A DNA stretch of 64,000 nucleotides from VAZQ01 sp963827585 (GCA_963827585.1 CAWHCK010000057.1:124001-188000), one strand, 5' to 3'. Numbered from the stretch's first letter, positions 25,415 to 35,566 are shown. Notes: a model not told the origin generated them from the letters alone. Numbers and translations: made by a program.

Positions 25415-27257
25415 ATGACCATCGCCCTGACGACACCGATCAGCCCGGCACGACGTCTCTTCCTCGGCGTCGAGCGCTCGGCCTGCGGGCGCGCTTGGCG
25501 CGACCGGCTCGACGAGCGGGGCTGTGCGCGCGCGCTCGCAATCGCGCAACGCCACGATGAGGTGCCCGAGCTTCTGGCGCGCATTCTCGCCGGCCGCGGC
25601 GTCGAGGTGGACACGGTTGCAGGCTTCCTCGACCCGACGGTCCGGACGCTGATGCCGGACCCCGACACGCTCGCCGACATGCGCACGGCTGCGACGCGGC
25701 TGGCGGACGCCATCGCCGCTCGCGAGACCATCGCCATCTTCGGCGACTACGACGTCGATGGTGCGAGCTCGGCGGCGGTGCTCGGGCGATTCCTGCGCCA
25801 TTGCGGGCTTCACCCCCTGATCCACATCCCCGATCGCTTGTTCGAGGGCTATGGGCCGAATGCGGAGGCGATCCGCGCGCTCGCCGCGCAAGGCGCGACG
25901 CTCCTGGTCGCCGTCGATTGCGGCACGACCAGCCACGAGCCGCTCACGGAAGCGCGCAAGCTTGGCCTCGACGTCATCGTGATCGATCATCACCAGGCCG
26001 ACGAGCAGCTGCCGGCAGCGCTCGCCGTGGTCAACCCCAACCGACTGGACGATCTCTCGGCGCTCGGCCACCTTGCCGCGGTCGGGCTCGCGTTCATGAC
26101 CGTGGTGGCGGTCAATCGCGAGCTCCGCGCGCGCGGATTTTGGACGTCGGAACGACCGGAGCCTGATCTCCTCGGCTTCCTCGACCTGGTCGCGCTCGGC
26201 ACGGTTGCCGATGTGGTACCGCTCAAGGGCCTCAACCGCGCTTTTGTCGCCAAGGGTCTGCTCGCACTGCGCCGGCGCGACAATCCCGGACTCACTGCAT
26301 TGATGGATATCGCGCGGCTGGGCGGCCCGCCCGAGCCTTGGCATCTCGGCTTTCTCCTGGCGCCGCGGATCAATGCCGGCGGCCGCATCGGTCGCGCCAC
26401 GCTCGGCGTCGATCTGCTCATGCAGGACGATCCGACCGAATGCGCGCGCATCGCCGCCGAGCTCGATCGTCTCAACCGCGAGCGCCAGGCCATCGAGGTT
26501 GCCACCGTGGCGCAGGCGGAGGCCGAGGCGATGGCCGCGCTCGGCGCCGAAGAGAAGGGCGCCGTCGTCGTTACCGCCGCCGAGGGCTGGCATCCGGGCG
26601 TGGTTGGCCTTGTGGCTGCGCGCCTCAAGGAGCGGTTCGGACGGCCCGCCTTCGCCATCGCGCTCGAGCCGGGCGGCGTCGGCACCGGCTCGGGGCGTTC
26701 CATCGCCGGCGTCGACCTCGGCCGCGCGGTACGCGAAGCCGTGCGCGCGGGTCTCCTCATCAAAGGCGGTGGCCATGCCATGGCGGCCGGCGTCACGCTG
26801 CGGAAGGAGGCGCTGGCGGCCTTCCGTGCCTATCTCGAAGACGCGCTCGCCTCGGCGGTCGAGGCGGCGCGGCGCGAGGATGCGCTGCTGGTCGACGGCG
26901 CCGTGACCGCCGCCGCAGCGACCGCCGATCTGTTGGCGACGATTGCGCGAGCCGGCCCTTTCGGTGCGGGCAATCCCGAGCCGGTGATTGCGTTTCCCGC
27001 GCACACGGTCGTCTATGCGGACGAGGTCGGGCAATCCCACATGCGGGTGCGGCTGCGCGCCGGCGACGGTTCGACCATCGACGCGATCGCGTTTCGCGCG
27101 GTCGGACAAAAACTCGGAATCGCGCTGGCGCAGATGCCGCGGGCAGTCCTTGCACGCAGCCGGCACGTTGTGCCTCGACCGCTGGAACGGCGCCGAGCGC
27201 GTGCAGTTGCGGCTCATCGACGTGGCACCGGCGGATGTAGGCCTCGGACCGCATTGA
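25415..27257 (+). CDS. recJ: Single-stranded-DNA exonuclease RecJ, one late frameshift
   Basis: Joined about 613 aa, the usual size. DHH phosphoesterase motifs: FGDYDVDG (residues 109-116), VAVDCGTTSHE, VIDHHQ with DHH at 191-193, LGHLAAVGLAF, and the DHHA1 domain GGRIGRATLGVDLL and IKGGGHAMAAGV. At about 27137 the frame shifts +1 (one extra C before GCGGG) and the end reads QSLHAAGTLCLDRWNGAERVQLRLIDVAPAD, the conserved OB-fold terminus. It degrades 5' single strands in recombination and mismatch repair. The break is likely a sequencing error. The hicA gene is convergent 12 nt later. Confidence 0.92.
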
Positions 27258-27268
27258 TTGGAGTATTG

Positions 27269-27481
27269 TCAGAGATCCTTCGGCCTCAGACCAGTGTGCC
27301 GTCCGATGCGCGTGAGCATGCGCGGGCCGATTTCGTCCCCATCATGGAAAGCGAAGACGTAATCGGGAAATCCTGCCCGCTGCAGAATTCGATGAGACCC
27401 GGTCTGTCGTTTGATAGACCAGCCGATCCGCAAAAGCGCAGCAAGAACGCGTTGTGCCTTAGCGGCCGGCCAGCGGCTCAT
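27269..27481 (-). CDS. hicA: HicA-family toxin
   Basis: 70 aa from MSRWPAAKAQRVLAALLRIGW; the open frame extends upstream but homologues begin here. The dsRBD-like fold shows IGWSIKRQTGSHRILQ with the catalytic His in GSH, then a C-terminal DEIGPRMLTRIGRHTGL. HicA cleaves mRNA in translation-linked fashion and is held by HicB. Its start overlaps the end of hicB by 23 nt, so the antitoxin gene comes first, the common order in rhizobia. Confidence 0.8.
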   Translation of the reverse strand: MSRWPAAKAQRVLAALLRIGWSIKRQTGSHRILQRAGFPDYVFAFHDGDEIGPRMLTRIGRHTGLRPKDL

Positions 27482-27680
27482 GCGGTTCAAAAACCGCGGC
27501 AATTTCATGGGGTAGCGGCTCGCCATTTTCAAGTTGGTCGGCGATCACACGCAGCGCCAGAGCCTTCACCTTGGCGCGAGCTTGAGCCTCAGTCTCGCCA
27601 TAGGTCAGAACACCTGGGAGTGCCGGCACTTCGGCGAGCCAGCGGCCGTCTTCCTCGCGTTCGCTTTCGATTTTGAGCAT
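27459..27680 (-). CDS. hicB: HicB-family antitoxin
   Basis: 73 aa from MLKIESEREEDGRW, chosen since GGAG lies about 6 nt upstream; a Met four codons earlier is an alternative. The HicB fold reads GRWLAEVPALPGVLTYGETEAQARAKVKALALRVIADQLENGE, where the W-x-AEVPxLPG stretch is the family signature. There is no separate DNA-binding tail, so this is a short HicB that may repress through the HicAB complex. It forms the bicistronic hicBA unit with the overlapping toxin. Confidence 0.82.
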   Translation of the reverse strand: MLKIESEREEDGRWLAEVPALPGVLTYGETEAQARAKVKALALRVIADQLENGEPLPHEIAAVFEPHEPLAGR

Positions 27681-27832
27681 GCGAAACTCCATACCGTGAC
27701 CGTTTACCCGCTCGGGTGAGGTGGATCAATGCTGAATAACGGACCTGTCAAGGGCAAATGGCATTGTTGCTCCGATAGCGCCGGCAAGGCTATCTAGCCG
27801 CCCCGAGCCTTGCACACACAGATCGAGGGACG

Positions 27833-28822
27833 ATGTCGAAACTCCAGCTCTCCGTCGCGGTGGGGAATTACGACCGCGTGCGTCCGCTGATGGACGGCGC
27901 GGTCCGGATCGACGGCGTCGATCCGGTGTTCATGAACCTGCCGCCCGAGGAAATCTTCTTCCGCGCCTTCCGCAGCATGGACTTCGACATCTGCGAATTG
28001 TCGCTGTCGAGCTTCACGGTGAAGACCGCCGAGCGCAACTGCCCCTATGTGGGGGTGCCGGCGTTCGTCTCGCGGGCATTCCGTCACAATTCGATCTATG
28101 TGCGCCGCGACCGCATCGCCTCGCCCGCCGACCTCAAGGGCAAGCGCGTGGGCTTGCCGGAATATCAGCTCACCGCGTGCGTGTGGGCGCGCATCATCCT
28201 GGAGGACGACCACGGCGTGAAGCCGTCCGACATGCTGTGGGTGCGGGGAGGGATCGAGCATCCCGGCCGGCCGGAGAAGATCACCATCAAGCTGCCCGCC
28301 GGCACGCGCATGGAAGACGCGCCCGAGGGCACGACCATCTCGGGCCTGCTGGAGCGGGGCGAGATCGACGCCTTCATCGCGCCGCGGGTGCCGAGCCTCG
28401 CCAGCGGGAACAATCCCAATATCGGCTGGCTCTTTCCCGATCCGATCGCCGCCGGCCGGGACTATTTCAAGCGCACCGGCATTTTCCCCATCATGCACGT
28501 CACCGGCATCCGCCGCGAATTGGTGGAGAAGCATCCGTGGCTGCCGGCGGCGGTATTCAAGGCGTTCGAGGAGTCGAAGGCCAAATGCCTGGAGGCGCTC
28601 GAGGACACCGCCGCGACCAAGGTCACCTTGCCGTTCGTGGAGGAGCAGTTGCGCGCCGCGCGCGAGTTCATGGGGCGTGACTTCTGGTCCTATGGGCTCG
28701 CCGCCAATCGCAAGGTGCTCGAGACTTTCCTGCGCCACCACCATGCGCAGGGCCTGTCCTCACGCCTGGTGTCGCCGGAGGAGTTGTTCCATCCCGCGAC
28801 CCACGAAAGCTTCGCGATTTGA
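27833..28822 (+). CDS. Substrate-binding or decarboxylase-like protein (Pht5-like)
   Basis: 329 aa without a signal peptide. SVAVGNYDRVRPLMDGAVRIDGVDP and PPEEIFFRAFRSMDFDICELSLSSF match the family annotated as 4,5-dihydroxyphthalate decarboxylase, built on the periplasmic binding-protein fold. VGVPAFVSRAFRHNSIYVRRD and LKGKRVGLPEYQLTACVWARIILED follow. Lacking a signal, it could be a cytosolic enzyme or a binding protein whose export differs. It is convergent with the ABC binding protein at 28837 and sits beside a ThDP enzyme, hinting at aromatic or alpha-keto acid breakdown. The catalytic assignment is uncertain. Confidence 0.75.
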   Translation: MSKLQLSVAVGNYDRVRPLMDGAVRIDGVDPVFMNLPPEEIFFRAFRSMDFDICELSLSSFTVKTAERNCPYVGVPAFVSRAFRHNSIYVRRDRIASPADLKGKRVGLPEYQLTACVWARIILEDDHGVKPSDMLWVRGGIEHPGRPEKITIKLPAGTRMEDAPEGTTISGLLERGEIDAFIAPRVPSLASGNNPNIGWLFPDPIAAGRDYFKRTGIFPIMHVTGIRRELVEKHPWLPAAVFKAFEESKAKCLEALEDTAATKVTLPFVEEQLRAAREFMGRDFWSYGLAANRKVLETFLRHHHAQGLSSRLVSPEELFHPATHESFAI

Positions 28823-28836
28823 CCGGCGGACCGGAA

Positions 28837-29802
28837 TTATTTCTTCCGCGCCGGGATTTGGATCAATTCGTCGAGCTGCTTCTGCGTCAGCGGCTCGTTG
28901 ATGAATTTGAGGTTCACGGCCTCCTTCATCAGCACGTCGACACCCTTGATCGCGTCGGGATCGACCAGGCTCTTCGGGAAAAATTCGTCGCGCACGCGCC
29001 GGGCCATGGCTTCCGGGACCTGCACGAAGGCGGCGTAGTCTTTGAGCACCTGCGGATTGTCGGAGTACATATAGTCGATCGTTTCGCGATAGGCGTCCAT
29101 GAAGCGTGCGATCGCGTCCTTGCGCTTCTCGAGCGCCTGCGCATTGGCGACGATCACGCGGATGGTCTGGCCGCGGACGAGAGCGGCGTCGCTCGCCTTG
29201 GCGATGACGCGGATCTGCCCTGCCTCTTGTTCCTTGAGCCCGAACGGCGGCGAGGCCCAGCCGACGTCGACCTGGTCGGTCATCACCGCGGTGAGCGTCG
29301 CCGACGGATTGCCGGTCGCCGTCGGCTTGGCGGTGAGCTTGAACTCGTCGATGAAGGCGCGGACGATGCTCTGCGTCGAGGAGCCTTGCGTCGAAAACGC
29401 GATGGTGCGGCCGTTGGTGTCCTGCAGCGTTTTGATCGGCGAGGATGCCTTGGCATACCAGTAGTCGGCGGCGCCGGTCGCCTCCGCGCCGACGATGCGC
29501 ACCGGCGCGCCCTTGGCATAGGCGGCCATGGCCCCCTGGGTGCCGACCGCGAACCCCATATCGGCGCTGCCGGCGATGACCGGCTGCAGCGTCTCGCCCG
29601 AGCCCGACGTGTAGATGATCTCGAGCTCGATGCCGTGCTTCTTGAAGATGCCGGCCTTGTCGCCGAGATGGCTGATGGAGGTGTCCCAGTTGCCGCGTTG
29701 GCCGACGGTGATCTTGAGCAGGTCGGCGGCGGATGCGGGCGATGTCGTCGCAAGCGCCGCCGTCGCGGCGACAATCAAGGCCAGACCGCGAGCGTGCGTC
29801 AT
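28837..29802 (-). CDS. NitT/TauT-type ABC substrate-binding protein
   Basis: 321 aa from the Met with GGAG 7 nt upstream; a longer reading overlaps the previous gene by ATGA but would bury the signal peptide. Signal peptide to PASAAD. The NMT1/SsuA fold reads ITVGQRGNWDTSISHLGDKAGIFKKHGIELEIIYTSGSGE, AGSADMGFAVGTQGAMAAYAKGAPVRIV, and FSTQGSSTQSIVRAF. No permease or ATPase follows. It is downstream of the ThDP enzyme at 29853 on the same strand, 50 nt away, so the two are probably co-expressed. Ligand unknown. Confidence 0.85.
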   Translation of the reverse strand: MTHARGLALIVAATAALATTSPASAADLLKITVGQRGNWDTSISHLGDKAGIFKKHGIELEIIYTSGSGETLQPVIAGSADMGFAVGTQGAMAAYAKGAPVRIVGAEATGAADYWYAKASSPIKTLQDTNGRTIAFSTQGSSTQSIVRAFIDEFKLTAKPTATGNPSATLTAVMTDQVDVGWASPPFGLKEQEAGQIRVIAKASDAALVRGQTIRVIVANAQALEKRKDAIARFMDAYRETIDYMYSDNPQVLKDYAAFVQVPEAMARRVRDEFFPKSLVDPDAIKGVDVLMKEAVNLKFINEPLTQKQLDELIQIPARKK

Positions 29803-29852
29803 TGTTCTCTCCGTCGTCCCTGCCCCCCGCATCGTGCCGCTGTCTTGCTTCA

Positions 29853-31697
29853 TCATTTCTTCTCGGTTCCGCGCAGCATGGCGGCAGTGGCGACCGCCGA
29901 ATAGCCGGGCTCGACCCGCACGTCGACCACGGCCACCTGGCCTTGCTCGACCGCCGCGATCGCCTTCTCGAAGGTCGGCACCAGGTCGCGGGTCTGCGTA
30001 ACCGGATCGAAGCCGACCGCGCCTTGCGCCCGCCCGAGCCCCGCGCAATCGACGTCGGGGTCGGAAATGCGCTGGCCGATCCAGCGGTTCTCCGGCGGCC
30101 GGTTGCGGATGCGGGCGACGCGCTCCTGGTGCAGCTCGTCGTTGAAGAACGAGCGGTTATTGCAGACCACGAACAGAAGCGGGATGCGGTAATGCACCGC
30201 GGTCCAGATCGCGGTGACCCCCATGCAGAAGTCGCCGTCGCCGCAGATCGCGATCGGCAGGCGCCCCGAGCCTTTGAGCGCGAGCGCCGCGCCGACGGAG
30301 ACGCCCGGTCCGCCGCCGACGCCGCCGCCGCCCTCCGAGCCGATGTAGTCGAGCGGATGATGGAACGGCCAGGTCGCCCCGTTCCAGGATAGCGGAAGGT
30401 GGGTGAGCGTGACCGCCCGCTCGCCGACCGCGGCCTTGAGCGAGCGCGCCAGATCGTCGACCCGCAGCGGCCCGCTCGCGGGCTCATACGTCTCTGGCTT
30501 GGCTTTCGCTGGCGCGGGCTTGTGTCCTTTTGCCCCGCCCAGCGCGGCGAGCAGCAGCGGCACCGCCTCATCGGGCGTCGTCGGCAGCAGCAGGTCGACC
30601 GGCGGCAGCAGCTCGTAGTCCATGCTCCAGCCGTTATGGATGTGAAAGTCGGCGCTCACATTGACGATCTGCGCCTTGGGCGTCTCCAGCCCGAGCGCGT
30701 TGCGCAGGCCGCCGCCGAGATCGACCCAGTCGAGCGCAAGCACCACGTCCGCGGCTTTGATCGCCGCGATCGCTTCCGGGACCATCGCGTTCGACGCCGG
30801 GGCGCCGGCGTGCAGCGGGTGGTCGGTGGGGAAGCCGCAGCCGATCTTGAGGTCGCTGATGACCTTGGCATTGAGCGTTTCGGCGAGCGCGATGCGGTCG
30901 TTCCAAGCGTCAACGCTGCGGGAGACTCGCCCCATCAGAATGACGGGATGCTTTGCACCCGTGAGGATCGCGGCGGCTTGCCTGATGAGCTCGGCGGACA
31001 CCGCGGGATTGGCTTGCGGCATGAAGCGCGCGGCATCGATCGGCGCCAGCGGCTCGGCGAGCTTCGCCTCCTGCATCTCGGCGTCGAGATTGATGTAGAC
31101 CGGGCCCCTGGGCGCCGTATTCGCGATCCAGGCGGCGCGGATGAGCGCCTCGCGGGCGGCCGCGGGAGAGGCGGGCTGGTCGTCCCATTTGGTGTAGTTG
31201 CGCACGATCGCGCCCTGGTCGCGCGCGGTGTGAATCCAGTCGATCCACGGCCGGCGCTTGGCGGCATCCACGGGGCCGGTTGCACCCAGCACGATCACCG
31301 GCTCGCGGTCGCACCACGCGTTGAAGATCGCCATGGTGGCGTGGAAAAGTCCCACATTGGAATGGACCGCCGCAGCCATCGCCTTGCCGGTCACCTTGGC
31401 GTAGCCGTGGGCGATGGCGACCGCGGCTTCCTCGTGCAGGCAGAGCAGCATCTGCGGCGTCTCGTTGCCGAGGAAATTGACGATCGAATCGTGCAACCCG
31501 CGATAGCTCGCGCCGGGATTGAGCGCGATGTAGGGGATTTCGAGCGCGCGCAGCGTGTCGGCCACCACGTCGCTGCCGAAGCCCGGCGCGTTCGTGCCGG
31601 TCAGATTGGCCGGCCGCTCGAGCGCGCGCAGCGAGGGGTGGGCAACGCTCGCAGGTTTTTCGGCGGCGGGCGCCGCCTTGGCTTTTGCAGTCGTCAC
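29853..31697 (-). CDS. ThDP-dependent acetolactate synthase-like enzyme
   Basis: 614 aa with the three-domain POX/AHAS layout. N-terminal PYR domain with catalytic Glu in LHEEAAVAIAHGYAKVTGK. Central domain follows (AILTGAKHPVILMGRVSRSVDAWNDRIALAETL, then VVLALDWVDLGG). C-terminal PP domain with GDGDFCMGVTAIWTAVHYR and NN 28 residues after GDG, the ThDP-Mg site. The linker between the middle and PP domains is Ala/Lys/Pro-rich. A short extra N-terminus (KAKAAPAAEKPASVA) is unusual. It is probably a decarboxylase or carboligase for an alpha-keto acid rather than biosynthetic AHAS, since no small subunit is present. The same operon has an orphan binding protein. Confidence 0.85.
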   Translation of the reverse strand: MTTAKAKAAPAAEKPASVAHPSLRALERPANLTGTNAPGFGSDVVADTLRALEIPYIALNPGASYRGLHDSIVNFLGNETPQMLLCLHEEAAVAIAHGYAKVTGKAMAAAVHSNVGLFHATMAIFNAWCDREPVIVLGATGPVDAAKRRPWIDWIHTARDQGAIVRNYTKWDDQPASPAAAREALIRAAWIANTAPRGPVYINLDAEMQEAKLAEPLAPIDAARFMPQANPAVSAELIRQAAAILTGAKHPVILMGRVSRSVDAWNDRIALAETLNAKVISDLKIGCGFPTDHPLHAGAPASNAMVPEAIAAIKAADVVLALDWVDLGGGLRNALGLETPKAQIVNVSADFHIHNGWSMDYELLPPVDLLLPTTPDEAVPLLLAALGGAKGHKPAPAKAKPETYEPASGPLRVDDLARSLKAAVGERAVTLTHLPLSWNGATWPFHHPLDYIGSEGGGGVGGGPGVSVGAALALKGSGRLPIAICGDGDFCMGVTAIWTAVHYRIPLLFVVCNNRSFFNDELHQERVARIRNRPPENRWIGQRISDPDVDCAGLGRAQGAVGFDPVTQTRDLVPTFEKAIAAVEQGQVAVVDVRVEPGYSAVATAAMLRGTEKK

Positions 31698-31746
31698 GGG
31701 ATGATCCTTGGGTTCCGGGAGAAGCCGCGAAGCCCATAGAACCGGA

Positions 31747-32982
31747 TCAGGAGCCCTGACGCAACCGCGCCAGAAGCTTCACGCCGGCATAGCCGTCGGC
31801 CGGCTGCATGCCGACTTTGCGCTGGAAGTTGCGCACCGCCTTCATGGTGTCATTGCCCACCCGCCCGTCGGTGCCCCCGGTGTCGAAGCCGAGCGCGGTC
31901 AGGCGCTTCTGAATCTCCTGCACTTCGGCGAGCGTCGGCGTGCGCTCGCCGCCGGGGAAGGGCTGCACGAACGGCCCGCCGCCCACGATGCGGTCGCCGA
32001 GATGCACGATCGACAAGGTGTAGTTCATCGACGGGTTGTAGGAGCGCACGGCATAGAAGTTCGGGCCGAGCAGGAAGACCGGCCCGCCCGCGACCGGCGC
32101 CCAAAGCTTGGCGGATGCGTTCGGCTGGGGAAACGCGTTGCCGTCGGCGCGGGTGACGCCGGCCTTCTGCCAGGCCTCGTAGCTGCGCGATGCCCCTTCG
32201 CCGGTGGTTCCGGCGACTCCGCGGACCTCGTAACCCCAGTGCTCGCCCGGACGATATTTTCCGCGCTTGACGAGATATTGCGCGGTGCCGGCCAGCGCAT
32301 CGTCGGGCTTGCCGAACGGCGTCGCCCGGCCATCGCGGTCGTAGTCGAGCCCGACATTGAGCCACACCTCGGGCATCCACTGGGTGTGCCCCATGGCGCC
32401 GGCCCAGGAGCCGCGCATCTCCTCGGGCGTGCTCCAGCCGCGCTCGATGATGACGAGCGCGTTGAGCAGCTCCTGCTCCCAATAGGCGCGGCGGCGCGGC
32501 TCGCCCCAGGCGAGCGCCGCGAGCGCGGGAATCACCGGGCGCATGTGGTTCTTCTGGACATCGGGATCGCCGTAGGCCAATTCGATGCCCCACAGTCCGA
32601 GCATCACCGCGCGATCGACCCCGTAGTCCTTCTCGATGCGGTCCAGCAGCGGCGCGTATTCCTTCGCCTTCTCCTTGCCGGTGGTGATGCGCCAGTCGGA
32701 GACGCGACGGTTGAGATACTGCCAGGGCTGTTCGTTGAATTCGGGCTGCGCGCGGATGAGCTCAAAAACCGTCGTGTCGGGTTTGATATTGCTCATGACC
32801 CGGCTGTAGGTGGCGTCCGATATGCCCCGTGCGCGTGCCCGTGCGCGGAAGGCCGCGACCCACTGGTCGAACGACGAGTTGCTGCTTTGCGCCCGCGCCG
32901 CGGTGGTCCACGCCGCCATTGCCCCGGCGAGCATGGGCAGGCAGGCTCGTCGTGACAGCAGAAGATTTGTCCATTCGTTCAT
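31747..32982 (-). CDS. Lytic murein transglycosylase, MltB type
   Basis: 411 aa. Twin-arginine-like or Sec signal (LLLSRRACLPMLAGAMAAWTTAARA). The SLT_2 catalytic domain has Glu134 in LGLWGIELAYG, GSWAGAMGHTQWMPEVWLNVGLDYDRDG and FGKPDDALAGTAQYL. The C-terminal peptidoglycan-binding domain (PG_binding_1, residues about 350-408) reads VQEIQKRLTALGFDTGGTDGRVGNDTMKAVRNFQ. It cleaves glycan strands with 1,6-anhydro formation in the periplasm. It follows the broken M23 peptidase gene, whose stop may overlap this ATG by 4 nt, so both could form a cell-wall pair. Confidence 0.92.
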   Translation of the reverse strand: MNEWTNLLLSRRACLPMLAGAMAAWTTAARAQSSNSSFDQWVAAFRARARARGISDATYSRVMSNIKPDTTVFELIRAQPEFNEQPWQYLNRRVSDWRITTGKEKAKEYAPLLDRIEKDYGVDRAVMLGLWGIELAYGDPDVQKNHMRPVIPALAALAWGEPRRRAYWEQELLNALVIIERGWSTPEEMRGSWAGAMGHTQWMPEVWLNVGLDYDRDGRATPFGKPDDALAGTAQYLVKRGKYRPGEHWGYEVRGVAGTTGEGASRSYEAWQKAGVTRADGNAFPQPNASAKLWAPVAGGPVFLLGPNFYAVRSYNPSMNYTLSIVHLGDRIVGGGPFVQPFPGGERTPTLAEVQEIQKRLTALGFDTGGTDGRVGNDTMKAVRNFQRKVGMQPADGYAGVKLLARLRQGS

Positions 32983-34701
32983 GGCGCCGCGTCCCGGAAT
33001 TGGTCTTCCCTGGCGGCAGGGAGTCTACAGCCGTTTCTGTCGGCTTTGCGGCCGTCGTCGTCGATGCCTCGGGGGTCGCCGGGGCAACCGGCTTGGCCGG
33101 GAGCGACGCGGTGGGGACATCCTCGTGAGTGTCCTGCTCCCTGATTTCCTGGCCTCGGCCCCGAATCAGCCGCTCATACGAGGCGACCAGCGTCATGTAA
33201 GGATTGACGAAGACCCAGCCGTATTGCGTGGGCACCTGCGCGTCGAAATGAAGGTGATAGGTGGTGGCGCGCTCGCGCCGAAAGAAGTTGCCGACCTTGC
33301 CGATCACTTCGCCTTCGCGCACGAGGCGGCCGCTGATCATGCCCTCGGCGTCGAATTGCTTGGGCTGCATGTGCAGATAGCGGAAGCGGATGCGCTCGTT
33401 GGGCGCGTTGACCACGATGTAGAGCGCTTCCTGGCTGGGCGCGCGCAGCACCGCGCCGTCGCGCACCGCGACCACGTCGTGCTGGTAGGGCTCGCAGCGG
33501 TTGGCCCCTTGAATGCGCTGCTTGCAGGAGGCGGGACGGATGTCCTGCCCCTGGTGGCCGAGGCCGCCAGGGCATTGGCCGACATAGAAATAGCGGGTCT
33601 CGCAGAAGTTATCCCGCCAGGGATAGGAGTAGTTGTCAGCCGCTGATTCGTCCGAGATCCGCATCAGGCCGTTCACCGCGGCAGCGATAGGCCCGCGTCC
33701 CGCCGAGCGTTCCAGCGCCGGAGCGTCCCGTCGCCTCGCAGTCACCCCAGTTCATGAAGGACTGGGAATTGGCGAAGGCCGGCGCATCGGCGATCGGGAA
33801 GCGGATCTTGGAATAGACGGTGTAATCCGCGACGCCGCCTTTGCGCTTGAAGCCGGTGCCGGGAAGGATGTCCCCGGGGCCGTGATAGGTGAAGACCGTC
33901 GGATTGCTCGAGCGGCCGATCGATCGTGTCGGCGACGATCGTCTCCGGTCGCTCCTGCGGCGTGCCGCCCGCGATCCGCAGCGCCTTGAGGAAGCGCACC
34001 GCGACCTTGTCGGCGTCGCGGCAGGACATCTTGCGGAAGCGCGCACCGCCGTCGAAGCATTCGATCGCGACCACATACGGCACGCCATAGCGCACGAAGG
34101 TGTAGCGCACGTAGTTTTCGAGATACATGCGGCGGATGCCGGGGAACTCGTCGAGGCCATGGACCGCGCCAGCCGATCATGCCGGTGGGCTGATCGAGCT
34201 GGTAGACCAGGGCGGAGCCGCCGATATGGATGTAGATCGGCTCGGAATGACGATCCCCAGTTCGCGCATCTCCTGCGCGCGCGCAACGACGACCGCATCG
34301 TAGCCCGCGGGCCCGGGATAGAAGAACGGCACCGCATTGAAGCCGAAGAGGTAATTCCCGCCGGGCGGATTCGGTGTCAGGTCAGGGGCGCTCGACCCGT
34401 TGGCGGCCGTCGTCCGCTCGCGCAGGAAGCTCGCCGTATCGAACGGCAGCAGCACCGGCACCGGGCTCGCTGCGATATTGGCAAAGCGCTCGCCGGTCGC
34501 GCGGTTGAGGTTGGCCATCGCGTCCGCGGCGGCGAGTCTGGGCGCGTCAGGGTTGGGCGCGTCGGAGGCGCCGAGCTCCGCGACCACCGCATCCCAGTCG
34601 ACCTGGGTGGGAGAAATGCGCGGTGTCTTCATCTCTTGCGCCGCCGCAGCCATGATGCCAGCGGCGAGCGCGAGGCCCGCAATGCCTAGTCCGCGCAACA
34701 T
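32979..34701 (-). pseudogene. M23-family metallopeptidase with several frameshifts
   Basis: Begins at 34701 with signal MLRGLGIAGLALAAGIMAAAAQ. Pieces of one protein then appear in three frames: ELGIVIP, then YIHIGGSALVYQLDQPTGMIG, then FPGIRRMYLENYVRYTFVRYGVPYVVAIECFDGG, then TVFTYHGPGDILPGTGFKRKGGVADYTVYSK, then the catalytic end. That end has GHQGQD (zinc His and Asp) and TTYHLHFD (second HxH), the LytM/M23 site. A tail frame ends with a TGA overlapping the next gene's ATG. At least four single-base indels are needed. Either a decaying gene or unusually poor sequence; the far end is approximate. Confidence 0.7.
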
Positions 34702-34854
34702 GACGCTCCATACCGTGCCGGAGCGGTCGCCACGACGTCCGGGCGGAACTTAGTATTGCCGCAGCCGTGATTCGTGCCAAGTAGGTTAACGAAATCGTTT
34801 CGCAGTGTTGCAAATGGGTTCGCGACAGCTTGGATCGATCCAAGAATTAACGCT

Positions 34855-35421
34855 TCAGTCCTTGGCGCGCTCGACATAGGAGCCGTCCGCAGTCATGACC
34901 ACGATCTTCGTCCCGGTGCCGACGAACGGCGGCACCATGGTGCGCACGCCGTTGGACAGCACCGCCGGCTTGTAGGAGGAGGCGGCGGTCTGGCCCTTCA
35001 CCGACGGCTCGGTTTCCACGACCTCCAGGATCGCCTTCTGGGGGAGCTCGATCGAGACCGGCACGCCCTCGTGGACCGACAGCGTGACCTTCATTTCCGG
35101 CTGCAGGTAGGCGGCCTGGTCGCCGATGATGTCGGCCGGCAACGCGACCTGATCGTAGTTCTCCATATTCATGAAATGAAAGCCGTCGCTGTCCTGGTAG
35201 AGGTACTGGTGCTCGCGATCCTCCACATAGGCGCGTTCGACCTGCTCGGTCGTCTTGTAGCGCTGCGCCACCTTTACGCCGTCGCTGATCCGGCGCATGT
35301 CGACCTGGGTGGTGGGAGTGCCCTTGCCGGGATGGAAGCTCTCGGCGTTGAGGACGACGTAGAGCTTGCCGTCGAGTTCGACGATATTGCCCTTGCGGAG
35401 CGAGCTGGCGATGACTTTCAC
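34855..35421 (-). CDS. efp: Elongation factor P
   Basis: 188 aa from a GTG (GAGGA 9 nt upstream), exactly the family length. Domain I carries SFHPGKGTP with Lys33, the equivalent of E. coli Lys34, which is beta-lysylated; the following DMRRISDGVKVAQRYKTTEQVERAYVED is typical. Domains II and III end with TGTKIVVMTADGSYVERAKD, the standard terminus. EF-P rescues ribosomes stalled at polyproline. The lysyl-ligase gene epmA is divergent 145 nt away and epmB lies 5 kb off, so the whole modification route is in this window. Confidence 0.96.
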   Translation of the reverse strand: MKVIASSLRKGNIVELDGKLYVVLNAESFHPGKGTPTTQVDMRRISDGVKVAQRYKTTEQVERAYVEDREHQYLYQDSDGFHFMNMENYDQVALPADIIGDQAAYLQPEMKVTLSVHEGVPVSIELPQKAILEVVETEPSVKGQTAASSYKPAVLSNGVRTMVPPFVGTGTKIVVMTADGSYVERAKD

Positions 35422-35566
35422 GGTCGGTTTTCCTCGATTGGCGGGCGGCCTCGCGCAGCGCCGGGCCGGTCCAAATGTCGGGCCGCACCATACTGATCTT
35501 GCCACCATTCGCCAGCGGTTTTCGCGGCTGCGAGACCGCTGAGAAGGCGGCCGAAGGAGCGCCCCG

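Noticed and set aside
25367..27217. A 616-codon minus-strand frame over recJ
   Set aside because: Mirror of recJ codon bias, no motif, no ribosome site.
28760..30571. A 603-codon minus-strand frame across two genes
   Set aside because: Runs through a binding-protein gene and a ThDP enzyme gene in another frame; Arg/Ser/Ala-rich with no domain.
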